Assembly (NCBI GenBank): GCA_022225965.2
Contig: JAKJXP020000001.1
Coordinates: 806,001-870,000, forward strand
Origin: Diatrype stigma
Taxonomy: Eukaryota > Ascomycota > Sordariomycetes > Xylariales > Diatrypaceae
Length of the DNA stretch: 64,000 nucleotides
Reading direction: 5' to 3'
Part shown: piece by piece, positions 35,296 through 48,264 of the stretch
Layout of the letters: the number at the start of each line of letters is the position of its first letter
How positions within the stretch are numbered: position 1 is the first letter of the stretch
Notes under the pieces: model-generated
What the model saw: the letters and a program-made list of their open reading frames with translations, nothing else
Databases searched by the model: none
What the model was told of the DNA's origin: nothing
Made by a program: the position numbers and the translations under genes

Positions 35296-35650
35296 GGTAG
35301 GTACGTACTGCCTACCTAGTAGCTAGAGCAAAGAAATGCACCCTGCAGGTGTACTGTAAACTTCACAATTGGCTTCACACTTGGAACCTCTTCAGCTTGC
35401 ACGAACAGCGAATCCCCCTTAGGTACTTCAGAATCCATCAATACGTCTCCTTTCAAGACAGGTGGAAACTTCGCAAATGCCAATTGCCTAAGGTTGCCAT
35501 CAACGCAACACTACTTACTTCCCCTTGGCAGTTTCGCAACTTCTCTACAATTTCACCGAGGGCACGGGATACAATCAGGTCTGCCTCGTCCTGCTCGCCA
35601 TTCCCAGCCGTGCCAGCCCTTGCTAGCACTTGGTTACGAACTGTAACCAT
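35296..35650 (-). CDS. Candidate small two-exon gene, unidentified
   Basis: This is a weak candidate. The ATG at 35650 has a good context (AGCATGG) and opens 44 codons (MVTVRNQVLARAGTAGNGEQ ... VEKLRNCQGE) up to an excellent donor GTAAGTAG at 35518. If the intron ends at GCGAAG 50 nt later, the frame continues (FPPVLKGDVLMDSEVPKGDS) to a stop near 35296, for about 94 residues. The same frame is also open upstream of the ATG to a CAG acceptor-like site near 35680, so a longer gene is possible. It is divergent to NUP84, with only about 116 nt between the two ATGs. I do not recognise the protein, and the opposite strand is also open here, so chance is possible. Confidence 0.25.
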
Positions 35651-35766
35651 GCTGGCGATTTCACCGATAACAAGAAACGGCTCCTGATACCAGTAAAGCG
35701 ACCTTTCCTTCTAGATTTGTCTGCTATTACAGCAACTCTCACGCGTACACCACCCGCGCAGACACA

Positions 35767-38700
35767 ATGCTGTCGCATAGACCACAGCGCTCAGCAAGCG
35801 CCCGCCACAGTCAGTCCGTAAGCACATTCGGATACATCGAGCAGGAAGGTAGGTTGCCATCTTTGCCCTTGGCTGCCAATCCAGCGCCAACAACCTGGGG
35901 GGGAATAGGCTGACATGAGTGTACGTGCTACATAGCGTCGACCCCTAGCACTGGTGAAATTGGCGAGGAATTCATACAAGATGCCCAGGAATTCGCCAAA
36001 GCACTCGATGTTCTCTCGCTGCCTAAGAAGTCCCTAGCCGAGAAGCATTCCGAAGTGTTTCGACTGGTGGATACATATTACCAACATGCTATAGGAAAGG
36101 TTCATACCCTACGCCATTCGCGCGAGAAGCCGCCTAGATCCAGTTTGCGCCGCTTGGATGACGCCTCAAGTCAGGATTCTATGGACCTGGACGATGGTGA
36201 GGGTGCCGACGAATCGCCTGCTCTGAAGGCAAACCTCGAGTATTGGGAGCAAGAGGCTCAGACATGGGATATGTTGCGCCGCCTGCTGCCTCTACGCTAC
36301 TCGAACCGGAACACTCTCAAGCCTGCCCGCCGGGACACTGTAAGGTTTCAGAGCACTTCCGAGATATGGGACGATTTTCTACAGACAGACACCCTAGCTC
36401 AAGAGCGCAAGGCTGTCCTCGAGTGTTTACAAGACAGCGCCGACGAATCGCGAATAAATATAGACGAGCTTGTCCGAGAGTACCAACGCCGTGCTGAGCG
36501 AGGTGACATTATTGCTTTTGGATGGCTTCACACCAAATCAGCTATCAAGATGCAGAAGAGTGTCAACGGCTTGTCAGGTGCCCTGGACCCCAGCGCTTCA
36601 ATTACCGCCCATGCGATGATTGACGACAATGAAGACCCGCTTGTCACTCAGCTCGACCCTGACGTGGCAACAAGGCAGGGCCGAAAGCTCCAGCCTCAAG
36701 ATGACTACTTTGAAAGAGCTATATGGCTCGGCTGTTATGAGTTGCTGAGGAGGGGACGGAGCATCGCCGAGATTAGGGACTGGTGCATAGAAAGAACTGA
36801 GGTCTGGAGGGCCGTCAGCATGTCAGCCATGCCACTCTCCAAGGGCGAGCAGGAACAGCATACCAATATCAGCCCATTGTCTACAGTTCTTTGGCGACGC
36901 ACATGTTTTGCTCTAGCCCGTCAAGGGGGAACCGACGACTTCGAGCGCGCCGTTTACGGAATACTTTCTGGCGACATACCTAGCATTGAGAAGGTGTGTC
37001 AAAGCTGGGACGACCACGTCTTTGCACATTACAATGCGCTACTACGCACCCAGTTCGATGCCTATTTGATAAAGCGTTCCTCGCCAGATGCAACCGCAGC
37101 TGTCACACAGTCGTTGCCCTCCTTCAACGCCGTCCAGTTCCACGGTGACTCTGCTACGGTGGGGGCACGACTCGTTGAGTCCCTCGAGTCGAATCCAAAA
37201 ACGTCTGCTGAGGCTAAGACACCAATGAAAGCCCTCCAAGCAGCTATCCTCTCCAACAACCTGGACCAATATATCTATGAGCTCGGGCTTGTCCTGGGAG
37301 AACAGGCCAACGGCGAGGAATCTTCCATGCTAATACCGAAATTTGGGGCTACCAATGCGGCCCTCGACTCGGGGAAATTCTTCGGCTTAGACAACTACCG
37401 GGGACTGCGCGTCCTTGTTCACATATACCTGCTTGTTACTAGCCTAGACGGGCTTGAGGGCAGTGACCGCGATGAGGTGTCAGAACGTTACAGGGCACAA
37501 GAAAACGTACTTGCAGCATATGCCAGTGCACTCCGATTAAACGATATGATCGACTTGCTGCCTCTATATTGCTCGAAGTTCCAAGGAGACAGAGCCTTCT
37601 TTACTCTCGGGAGAAATGTCAGCAGCGTGGTCGACCCAACCGACAGGGACACTCTACTAAGAATAATGGAAAAACTTGGAATGGACATTGCCAATTTCGT
37701 TCTATTCCAACCAGAGTCACTTCTACGGCAGTACCCAGATACAGACGATGGCGGGCAGGTGTTGGGCAGTTTCACCGTCTTCTCCAGCGAGCCACCTTCG
37801 CTCAAGTACGGAAAACCGCTAAAGCCTGATTTTTTCGGCGAGGCCCCAGAGAGTCTTGATCCGGTGGATGAACAGCTCATCCAATCTCTGGAATGGTTCC
37901 TCCTCGTTGATGGTCTGTGGATTGAGACCTTCCAAGTCGGCATGATTATATACAAGCGTTTCCTCAGTAAGTTAATCTGCTGCTCCTTTCTCGAATAGAC
38001 GTCTTGGGCTAATAGAGATTCAGAACACTTTAATCTTCATGCAGCGCGTGCTCTATCAGAGCGCGTGCCGTGCTCGGAAATCTTCAAGAGGAAAGCCGGT
38101 GTAGACATCCCCGACAATACAGATATCACATGGTTTGAGGAACTTCGCGCAGATGCGTTAAATGGGAACCTCGATGGTGTCAGCGGTCTCGGCGTGGGTG
38201 AGATGGTCGTGGCGCGGAACTACTTCGAAATGGAATGCCTCGTCCGCTCGCTCGACTCGATGGAGACGATAGCATCCAGTGAAGGTCTGGCTAAAGAGTA
38301 AGCAGCTCTAGACCGTAATATCTATGTCGGAACCTTGGCTAACAGAGTGACAGAGTGGCCGAGGAGCTGCCCAGGGACTTCTGGACAACTGTTGGCGATG
38401 AAGTAAAACGCATAAAGAGCTTCATAAGGCCGTTACTCAGTAACTGGCTCTTGGAGAGTGTTGATGGTAAGGGGACAAGATGCCTTAAGTTGAGAGAAAG
38501 ATTCTAACATGTTGCAGACGACGGTGATCTCGAGATGCTTCGAGACGCTTACCTACCAGAGACAATCATAGGTTACGTCAGTGTATTACACTTCGCAGGA
38601 ACCAGCTTGTCTCGAGACAACCTTCTCGAGTGCATGGAGCTAGCGGCGGTGATCGCCAAAAAGGACTCCGATGTGGCAGCAGTACTAATGAAGTCGGGGC

Positions 38701-38843
38701 GTATGAAGGAGATATTGGGGGGCTTCGCAAACTGTAGCAAGGCGCTTGCAATAAGCACGAGCGAAAAGAAGGGACCTGGCGGCAATAGCAAAAAGCTGCG
38801 CGAGATGGGCTGGACACGAGAACTGTGGTCGGTCAAGCGGTGA
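35767..38843 (+). CDS. NUP84: Nucleoporin Nup84/Nup107
   Basis: Five exons, 35767-35848, 35936-37966, 38024-38297, 38354-38466 and 38518-38843, all phase-consistent, give 941 residues. The protein is alpha-helical throughout. It carries Nup84/Nup107 landmarks: LEYWEQEAQTWDMLRRLLPL, DYFERAIWLGCYELLRRGRS, VLWRRTCFALARQG, ERAVYGILSGDI, a block around CQSWDDHVFAHYNALLR, and the C-terminal helices around NLHAARALSERVPCSEIFKR. Nup84 is a stem component of the Y-shaped (Nup84/Nup107-160) scaffold coating both faces of the nuclear pore. Donors are GTAGGT, GTAAGT, GTAAGC and GTAAGG. The first exon (27 codons, basic and Ser-rich) is the least certain part; its ATG at 35767 sits in ACAATGC. No damage is seen. 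Confidence 0.9.
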
Positions 38844-39498
38844 GGATTTCCATCCCAATACCCGGCTGTTAATTGTCCATCACATCCCTTTCTCTGGCGT
38901 TAATTGGGTGAAGGAGTCTCGGAAGACAAACATAACGGTGTACGAAATAGTTCAAGCCCGTAACGGCCATTTGCTTGCTGTATTATCATGTCTCTTTGCC
39001 CTAGTAGTTGGTAATTACGTAGTAAGTAATGGACACCTGGATTTGTTTCTAGGCGAGTTCGAATTCGGCCATGTAATAATCTCTATATAATCACCTGTAT
39101 TGGTATGCTCCTTGACTATGGCGATGTTCTTGATTCCCTTAAATCGTGAATCTACATTGCGTCCACGTACATGATATCTAGATTATGTACCTAACCCGTG
39201 TAAGGCTGATAAGATAGGCCCCATTCCTAGCATATGAGCTACAGTATGGCCACTGGCCTGACGTACCTCCTTCAGCTTCACTTCACGTGTTGTTCATCAA
39301 CTGCTCGCCAATAGGAAGCAGGCACAGCCATTAATTAGATGCATCAACATTTTCAGGGGAGACGCTCACCATCATCACAAGAGCGGGAGGTTATTGGGAC
39401 GTTGCAGTAACAGCTTCCACCGGGCTTGGCCAATACAATACATACAATATATACAATACATTACAGCAAGACAACAGCAGTCAATCATAATCATAATC
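38844..39498. other. Intergenic region NUP84 / VPS37
   Basis: This is the NUP84 3' flank followed by the VPS37 promoter, with a short ATAC/ATAT repeat at 39433-39460. No gene is seen. Confidence 0.55.
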
Positions 39499-40528
39499 AT
39501 GTATGGCCCTCCCGCTTCACCTCCTATCCCACCGCCGAAGCCCAGCAGTCACGAGGCCAGCCGACTGGGCACGCCATCCGTCACCAACTCCCCGCGGCCA
39601 CCACCACCGCCTCCTTTCACTCCAGAACATGGCATGGGCGTGGGCAGTATGGATGCTAGAGGAAGGGGGTTCGCAGCAATCGACTCGTCCGGTCTGATTC
39701 TTGCACCAGGCGGCGGCAGCGGCGCCCAGCAGCAGTACCAGCAGCAGCGGCAGCAGCCTCAGCCCATACCAGATCCCGGTGAGCATTGGCTTCCCAAGAT
39801 ACTAGAGGACAAATCGTGAGTTTCTTCATTGCCTTCCTTTTTTCTTTCTTCCCTTCTTCTTTCTTCTTCCCTCTCCCATCAGTTCTCGATGATTCAACAG
39901 AGTGTCTGTATATATATATCTCCCGCCCTACTACTACATGCATGTTATCACTAGATCCAAGCAGACATACACAATGCACGACATCTAACACACCCAACCC
40001 AACAGCAAGCAAGACCTCGCCGAGATCCTCGGCAGCCCCGAGCTGCTCGAGGCGCTGACGCACGCGCCGTCGACGCGGCACCCCTCGCTGGCAGCGACGG
40101 AGGGGTCCGTCGACGAGGGCGGGCTGCTGCCCCTGGCGCTCGAGGAGAACGAGAACCTGGCGCGGCACCTGGCCGAGCTCGAGTCGCGGCTGGCGCTCCA
40201 GCGCGAGGCGGCGCAGGCCCAGCTGCTGTCGGCGCACGCGCTCGAGCGCCAGTGGCGCCAGAAGCAGGCCCAGATGGACGAGGCGCTGGCGCCCTTCGCC
40301 CCCGCGGCCCTGTACCACCGCCTGACGCGCGCGCTGCAGGAGCAGGAGATGGTGTGCCGCGCGCTGGAGGAGAGCTTCCTCGAGGGCGGCGGCGGCGAGG
40401 GAGATCTGGCGACGGAGAGGGAGACGCTGGAGTGGGTCAGGAGGTACCGCGACGCGAGGAAGCTGTTCTACTTGCGCCAGGAGCGGAAGGAGAGGTGGAA
40501 TGAGAGGAGGGTGGGCGGGTGGCGCTGA
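39499..40528 (+). CDS. VPS37: ESCRT-I subunit Vps37 (Mod(r) domain)
   Basis: Two exons, 39499-39815 and 40006-40528, joined GTGAGT to AACAG in phase 2, give 279 residues. The first about 95 residues are Pro-rich and then Gln-rich, and disordered. The Mod(r) domain starts at LPKILEDKSKQDLAEILGSP and continues LEALTHAPSTRHPSL, a coiled coil around ENLARHLAELESRLALQREA, then ALERQWRQKQAQMDEALAPF and the ending ERKERWNERRVGGWR. Vps37 bridges Vps23 and Vps28 in ESCRT-I, which sorts ubiquitinated cargo into multivesicular bodies. Exon 2 is about 70% GC, far above its flanks and intron, with strong use of codons ending in C or G. Confidence 0.92.
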
Positions 40529-41734
40529 ACTACTAAGCGGAAAACCTGAAACTGAAAGGGTCGAGCTGAGAGCGAAGCTGAAGCTGAGCTGAGCTGAGCT
40601 GGCGACTGACTAGCTTCAGGGGTGGTGTGGTGGTGGGTCAGTGATTCGCTCGCCTTGCAGGGTCATGGTTGAATGTAATGAATCAAGGAAATTGATGGAT
40701 GGAGGAGTAAAGGTATCGCTTATTCGGGTCTACTGCTGAGTTATGTCTACCCTTGTTGTATGTTGACTTGGTTACGATACGTGGCTGCTTGCTTTTCCTA
40801 GTAAGCCTTGTGTCCCTGTCTCGCAGAAGTCAGGCTGGTTTGGCTATAGTATAGACATCACAGCCTAGTTGGTACGATCAGGCGTCTTATCTCTAGACCC
40901 TGTAGTCATAAGAACGAACGGCAGTGGTGTCATTTACTTGTAGGCAACTTCACGGCTATTTCACTTATATAAAACCACTTTTCCCGTGGTCCACCTGGCA
41001 TATACACGCCACTCTCGTGCCTCTACTACTCAAGTAAGATATGTATTCTCTAGTTAAGTCTATATCCTAATGGATCCTTATTTCTAGAGAGGCAGTGTTC
41101 GTGAAGTTGATGTATTTGGTCTGCCGTTCTTTTGGTAAGGTTCTTCACATGATACCTAATTACCACCTTGCCTATATGGCATCCCTTTCAAGCCCTCTCA
41201 ACCTTGGTATATATATGTGCCAGCTTTCGAAAAACTGCTGCGTATATTCCGTGGCTAGTTATTACGAATTGGTTTGCTTTCATGAGAAAGTTACTATTCA
41301 TCTATGCATAACCCATCGGAATATATCAAATCGAGGGGGTTTGCTGTGTCCTCGTACAATAACGCAAGGGGTAGATACGTACAACACTTGCCCGCTTTTC
41401 CAGAGGCACCGAATTCATATTTGAACCCACAGATCCCAAAGATACTGTCGATATCATTGTCATTGTTTGCTCTGTCCTCATTTCCCGTACATGTTCACGC
41501 GAGTGTTGTCATATTGCCTGCTAGAGGGTGCTTTACGCTTCTACTTCTATAACGCACAGCACATCCTAGACCCGAGCCCCGGTTTTGTGCATCCATGTGT
41601 AATTTGTTTTCATCTTCCCTCCAAAACAACGCCGCTGATATCCCAGGCGAACTCGACCTCAGCCACCAAATCACAATGATTCCTCCGACCTGGTCTCCAG
41701 CCTACTGCCACATGAGCCATCTTAGTAGCATGTA
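40529..41734. other. Convergent intergenic region after VPS37
   Basis: An AGCTGA repeat tract (40565-40600) follows the VPS37 stop. The rest is T-rich 3' flank shared with the minus-strand gene ending at 41735. Open frames at 41095-41679 have no family signal. Confidence 0.55.
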
Positions 41735-42863
41735 TTACTTGAGCAAACTAAAAGGGCTCGTTGTCATCTCCGGGCTCCTCGGACTCATGGGTAGCGCGAA
41801 AAGTTCCTCTTCTGTATCCCTACCTTCTGGTGCTATAACCGGCTTGTCATTGCCTAGCATCGCATCGAGGGATGCAACGGCTGCACCCGGGGCCACGCTG
41901 ACCACGTGACTATTCGGTGTGAGAGCTGAGCGAGCCGGACCACCAGCCGGACCAGAGGATTCCGGTGGTGATATAGCGTGGGCGTGGTAGTTGGAGTTTG
42001 TACCTACAAGGCGGTTAGACTTGAGCGTTCACTTGGCTATGCATCTTCCTGCTTCGAACCAGTAGATGAGTATGCATTTTTCTCGTCTTACCTATATTGC
42101 CCCTGAGATCACTCGATGACGTAGCTAACTTCAACCCTCGCAATCTCTCGCCGAGACGACCTCCTATTGGGGATCGGGGGGTCTGCGGCGTAGGCGGCAG
42201 CGGCGGTGCTGATGCCGCAGTAGCTGCCGCTTCCGTTGTTGTTTGTTGCCCGATGTCAGATTGCTCGAGGCCGAAATGGTCAACAATCCACTGTCGCTCT
42301 TGCAGGGCCATCTCCAAACCAATACCTTCACTGTTATCCTGAAGCTCCTTCCGGATTTCTTCTTGTAGCTGCGAGAGACGCTTCTTGGCCCACAGCGTAT
42401 GCAGTACGCCCCTCTTGCCGGCATCTTTGGAATCAACCCCTAGGCCGGGAGCAAAGATGGCCGGCATGGACTTGGTCACCAGCTTGCGGCCCGTACGCTG
42501 CTGCGATATCGTCACCGATGGCGGGATGGTTACCTGCGGCGCGATGAGGAAGTAAACCCTCCGTGTACCACTGTCGTCCTCTTCACTAAGCGGGAAACTA
42601 GCCGCCTTCCCCTCGAACTCTACCTCCCAGCCCTCATGGTCCTTCGGTGACGATGACTCGTCAGATAGCGAGGCTTTCCATTCTATCATTAGTATTTTAG
42701 TCCCCTCATTGGCCTTCCCCTTTTCAAATTCAAAACGTGCCAAGGCATCCGCTGACGAGGGTGAGGTCGGCGGATCTGCCGGTGGCAGTGTCTCCGAAGT
42801 CCGAGCATCGATCCCGGCATCGAGCAGATCTGAGGCGACTTGGGCGCCCGGACCATCATCCAT
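41735..42863 (-). CDS. Hypothetical protein, two exons
   Basis: Exons 42863-42092 and 42003-41735 on the minus strand are joined GTAAGA to TTGTAG in phase 1, giving 346 residues. The start is the ATG at 42863 in ACCATGG; the frame is open upstream only to a GTG. I do not recognise a domain. The middle holds an apparently structured part: EGTKILMIEWKASL, HEGWEVEFEGKAASFPL, RRVYFLIAPQVTIPPSVTIS and then KSMPAIFAPGLG. A helix-rich segment follows (LHTLWAKKRLSQLQEEIRKE, MALQERQWIVDHFGLEQSD). The C-terminal 110 residues are Pro, Ser and Ala rich and end LPMSPRSPEMTTSPFSLLK. The tight splice fit and coding character make it a real gene. The order of folded core, helical pair and disordered tail suggests a scaffold or regulator, which is a guess. 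Confidence 0.75.
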
Positions 42864-45800
42864 GGTGGCTGCTAGCTCAACCCCGGATGTGATAGACAGC
42901 ACGTAATCTAGACGGGATGCGCACGTGGCACTTTGACCCGTGCGGTACGGTACGGCGTATAGGGGAGCGGCTCGCCCACTTGCGCGAGATCAATGAAGAG
43001 AGCCCCGTGTGGCGCTCACAAAGGTAACCCGATACGTCCACCGGAGCGACGTGTGGAGGGGCTCTCAATTTGCAGAGCAAAGATCTAGCGACGTGCAACG
43101 GGTCACTGCACGCAGAGGCTAAGGCGGAAAGGGTAATATCGCCAGCTGTGTACTTCGTACGGTCTGGTCTATCCGGCAATGCACCGGCAAACCAGATGGG
43201 CTGGTTGTGGTAGGGAGGTGCCGGGCGGATGGGTGAAGTTGCCTTGCGTCTGCCGACTGCCACTCACTCGGCGTACCATAGACGCCAAATGCGGAGAAGG
43301 AGGGGCAGGCAACCTGTCCCAACAATGCAAGATGCAAGATACTGCACTGGGCCCGGAGCTGTGCGCGGTAGCTTTTACTGGCAGCAAGTCGGGAAAAGCG
43401 GAAGATGGGGGATGGAGCGCGGGTGAGGGTGAGATTGAAATTGGGGGCGCAGGATAAACTACGCGGTGGAAGGATGAGAAGAGGTGAGGCTCCAAGATGA
43501 CGGCCGCTGGCTGGGATTACGATAGAAACAACAACAAACACACACATACGATACGCATATACGCAACTAGCTATGCAATCGCTTAACTCGGATTCCCAGC
43601 CTGGCCAGCCCCAGGAAAACAAGGCGTGCTCGGCGAACGCACCAGCGAAGAGGGAGAAGGGGAGCCGAGAAACAGGGGTCTAACTATCTTCTCTTTCCCC
43701 TTCCCAATGGTAACTTCCAAGCCATTGCTCAAAGAGGATATTGCATGACAATCTTGGCAGGGTGCGGACAGTACCTAACGGAGACTTACGACTATAGCCA
43801 TATGCGGCAGCCATAACAGCCACTCTCGCTCTCATGAGGCATGTATCTTGGATGTACAGATAGAGGAGGAGAATATTCTGGCCTGTACGAAGTCGCTTTC
43901 TTCACCTGTGCCCCGATGCTAAAAATAGTATAACGTGCAGCCGTTAGGAATCCCCCGCTCGCCACCCACCCCAAAAGAGATGCAGTGTGATTACGTATCA
44001 ACAGTGATGATGTTAATCCTATTCAGGTATTGTTGTCCAAATGAGTCTTCCAGCACAGCGAGGGCCTCTAGTTCGACCATAGTGAAATGACTACTTGGTG
44101 GCAGACAGATTCGAATATTCAACAACGATAGGGGTACCTATCCATGACGCTGAAAAAGATTTAAGATGCGTGGCCTTCGCGCTCTTTCTGAACAAGATGA
44201 TAGTTAAACTGCTAAATGGAATGAAACTCACGGCTCAAAATATATATGCGAATACGTAGCTAGATGGATGGAAGTTGGAAGTCCATCAGCTACAACACAA
44301 GATTGCCTCCACAACATGGCCATGTGCGCAACATGGCTGTCGTGAACGATCTCATCGCTCCATGTGCCTCTCCACCCGGGCCATTCAGCTATGAATCCAG
44401 AAACAGTGAGTCTAGCAGCGATGGGATCTCTTCCTTCGGCATTGGTACCTTGTCTGGTCAGCGTTATGAGCAGCATGGCGGGCCAAAGTCCTACGCCGCC
44501 AACACGCTTTCTACCTGCCCCTTGCTATCATCAAAGGGGCTTACTACCAGATTGCTCGATCAAGTGTGTATATATACGGTATGGGGTAGATGCTGAGCCT
44601 CGCATTCTGCCGGCGTAAATACCAGTGCCTCATATGTGCCACGCGTGAATGCTACGCGTGAGTCTATGGTAGACACTGGAGCTGATTCGGGACGCTGTAT
44701 GGGAGCCGTGTACAACGCATCTCAAGAAGATGAGCCGCGGAAGATTGATAGGCGCATGGCTTTTCAATGTCAGATAAATAAAGTCCAATACGTCAGACCA
44801 GGCGATATATAGCTGTACGCGGCGGCTGGGCGGACGTGGGAGTCTAAATACACGAAGAGGAACCCCGATGCCAGATCATAAATGCCAGGAGGAGCGCCGG
44901 CCAGCCACGCCAGCCACGCTCAAAAACACATGGCCCCCCATATTAGTCAATGGCTATTAGGGCAAAGCAGTAGAGGTAGGAAGTATGCAGCATGCGACCC
45001 GGGGAAGGCGGCTAATCAAACATAACACGAGGATGAAATACCACGTCGTGGAACTCGGGAGCGGCAGCAACCCCATATGCGTACATATACGTACCTCGAT
45101 ATGCCATAGGTTGCCCGAGTCCTTATCATTCGACGGTGTCGAACGATAGATCTTCAACAGGGCACATGTGTTGTTTCTCTTATGATGATAGCTTAATTCC
45201 ACAGCTCCATCTGGACGGATGTTGATCCGCGGAGTCAAAGCTTATAGTTGGATAATCGTATGTACGGGGTAATCTGTACGCTGTGGCTGATGAAGTCGGA
45301 CCAGTGATGTACTTCGTACATATATCTTTTCGGCCATTTCCGTAGCAGGAGAATTAACGACGTCAGCGATGCAATGAGGAACGATCTGCGCTACGTGCGT
45401 ACGTAGTTATAGCTTATAGGACATGGTCTTGAGTTTCAATGGCCGTTCATGTACTACTTGAACATACATTCCTCACATCTGTGATGATCAGTATCTACCG
45501 GTCTACGCATGACGAATCTTCCGCACCTAGGTTCGTCTGGGGCCGGCGTACGTAAGTTCGTCTGGCGGCATTACCGTCCCCGGCCTGCACCGCCTGACGA
45601 TGCTTCACGGGGCGCGTTGGGGAGCCGCTTTTGTATGGAGCGGATCGCCCTCTCTGCTTCTCCAAGGCTTCTCCACCTTCCCCGGCATGTCTTCGGGGAG
45701 AACCCACATGGATTTACACACTTTTCGACCTTCTAACAGGTGCCAAGGCGAATGAGACACTCAAGCTTCGACAAGGTATCGAGGAGAAAGGAAGAACGAC

Positions 45801-48219
45801 CGCGATAGGGCCGGAGCCCACGGCCCACGCCCTGCTGACACTGCCGGCTTTATCGCGGGGGGATTTACCTACTCCGTCCAGATCGCGAACCCTTCCTTAA
45901 TCCTTACCATCCTTACCATTCCTACCATGGCTGTATTGACTGACCAGAACCTCAGAACAGACCGAAGGCTAGGTGGTAGTTAAATATAACAAGCCATGCT
46001 GCATGCATGCATACAGATCCATCATTCATACCTTCCAGATCTCATGCTTCGGCGAACACTGTCGAGCATTCCTGCATGGATTGTCTCATACTAATAAGTA
46101 GGTCTTCAGCTTCGGTCTATCTATCTACGACGGCCCCTAGGCTGGAATGCCGATACTATTGAGTTTAGCTCTGTCTAGTATTAGGGGCACGTGAAAGGGA
46201 GAACTATCGCGAGGATTTCGACCGGACTAACAAGGCTATGATGATAGGTGCTTCTTCGGGCCATGATCATACCGCTGCGCCGGTTAACTATTTACTAGTG
46301 AGGTAAAATTACGGCGAGGCTCCTCTTGCACTTGTCGCATCGCCGCTGCCTCCGGCCTTTCCACGACACCGTGTGCGGGCAACGAAAAAGGTCGTAGTAG
46401 CGATGCGTATCAATAGTGTAGGAAACCTGCCTCGTACATAGACCAAGGGATAGCGATAACGATGGTGATACCTGTGAAGAAGTAACTATCACCCACACCT
46501 CGAGGATAAGGCGTGCATGAGGTACATGCAGATCAGGGTATCATTGAGAAAGCAGAGACGAGAGAAGTGCCGAAGTAGGTATTTTGTGTAATAAATACAT
46601 GCAGACAATTAGGTGATTCTGGCACGATGACCAACCAAGGTGGATGGAACCCCACTGACATCTTTCTTTTCTGTCATCCGCTGCCTTATTATCACCATGG
46701 TTGATGAATGATATCTATATTGCGGGTGTTTGTTGAACGACTCTACGAGGATCCCGGGATGATGACTGATGAGACAAAACTTTACCTACCTCTACCTACA
46801 TATATAAGGAGAACAGGAAGGACGCAAGTAAACATCAGGGCATGAGGGCGTCAGATGGGCTCGCGATCGCGAGGGCCATGTACCCGTCGTTCGTCTACAT
46901 GCACACGTATCTCGTACATCTCGCCCGACGATACCTTTCCCATCATAATAGGCTAATTACCCAGGTGTCCTTCCTTTCGTCCAACCTCGTTAGACTTACT
47001 GCATATGCGACGCAACGGTTGCCATAAATCAGAGGATTACCTATCTGCCTGTGAAGCAGAAAGAGGAAATAGCAAAGGCATGTTCGCTTGCAAAAATAAT
47101 ATAAAAATGGTGACAGGATAGAGAACTATTGAAAAAAGCCACGAGCAGCTGCTAACTAGCACGACGAAGAAAACGGATGGTGTTGAGTGATATCGGGTGT
47201 GGATCATGGGCAGAATGACTGCTGCTGCTGCTGCTTGGGGTCTTCACGGCCCGATAGAAAGGGCCCAGCCAGGGATGGACGTGGGATTTCCGAGTGGACT
47301 GAAGGGGATACAAGCCTTGACATGTTGACAAGCAAAAAAAATACAAGCCGAGCAAGGGCAGCATGGCTAACTTGGCGCTTCCGACCCCTGCTTCTGGCGT
47401 ACCCATCCGCCCATCCACCGTCTTGTTCCCGTCCAACCACAGAACAGCTATGGCGTAGAGAGTGCCTAACGTGGTAATCGAAGTGGCGAGCGTGATATCG
47501 GTATGGCATGTAGTAGGCAGGTATTCGTGTAGACTCCCTGACTGCTTACATATACCAGCACATCTTGGTATATATAGCTAACAAAGCCGACACGCAAGAC
47601 ACGCATCACAAGCGAAATGTAGTTAACCAGGTGTCTGTTCCATAGCTATGTAGACAAACAGGCGCCAGGACGGCGCCGGGCGATCAGAGGGGCGGGCTGA
47701 AGGGAAATAAGGTAAGGCAATCGTGAATCGCAGCAGCACCTAATATTTAATTGATGACGAACGAGAGAAATACATCACCCACTACCTGATACCGGGCCAC
47801 GCACTGGGCAGACAGAGACTGGCGGACTGGGTCACGAAGAACCGAGGAAGCTGGTGACTTGCTGTCGGGATGAATGTTGACCCCCACTATTAGGCCGGTC
47901 ATATCGCCGGGAACAGAAAGAAAGGAGACGGAATTGGGAGGGAGGAGGTGCTGGTTTTGTTTGAATTGCTACCTAACACGCATGCCTCCGACTCCTACCT
48001 CCTACCACCTACCGCCTATCTACCTACCAGCATGCCCACATACCTGGTGTATACGGTTATCGCCAGACACGCATGGAGGTATCTTGTAGGTATTCCGCTC
48101 TCACGATTCTCACGATTCCCTGAATTATGGGGTATTATCGCGTGTTGGTAAGTAGGCAGGAGAGTAGGCAAGAGGGTATGCATGCTACGTGGTTTTATCG
48201 TTTGATGTTGGTAGTGACT

Positions 48220-48264
48220 CTACGACCCTACGACCCTACGACCCTACGACCCTACGACCCTACG
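48220..48264. repeat. CTACGACC tandem repeat
   Basis: About 5.5 perfect copies of the eight-base unit CTACGACC lie in intergenic DNA. It is not the fungal telomere unit (CCCTAA), although it shares CCCTA. Confidence 0.85.

Noticed and set aside
43119..43622. 167-codon minus-strand open frame
   Set aside because: Composition looks random, there is no splice context or domain, and overlapping frames are open on the other strand.
48220..48264. Internal telomere-like repeat
   Set aside because: The unit is CTACGACC, not CCCTAA/TTAGGG, and it is only about 45 bp long.
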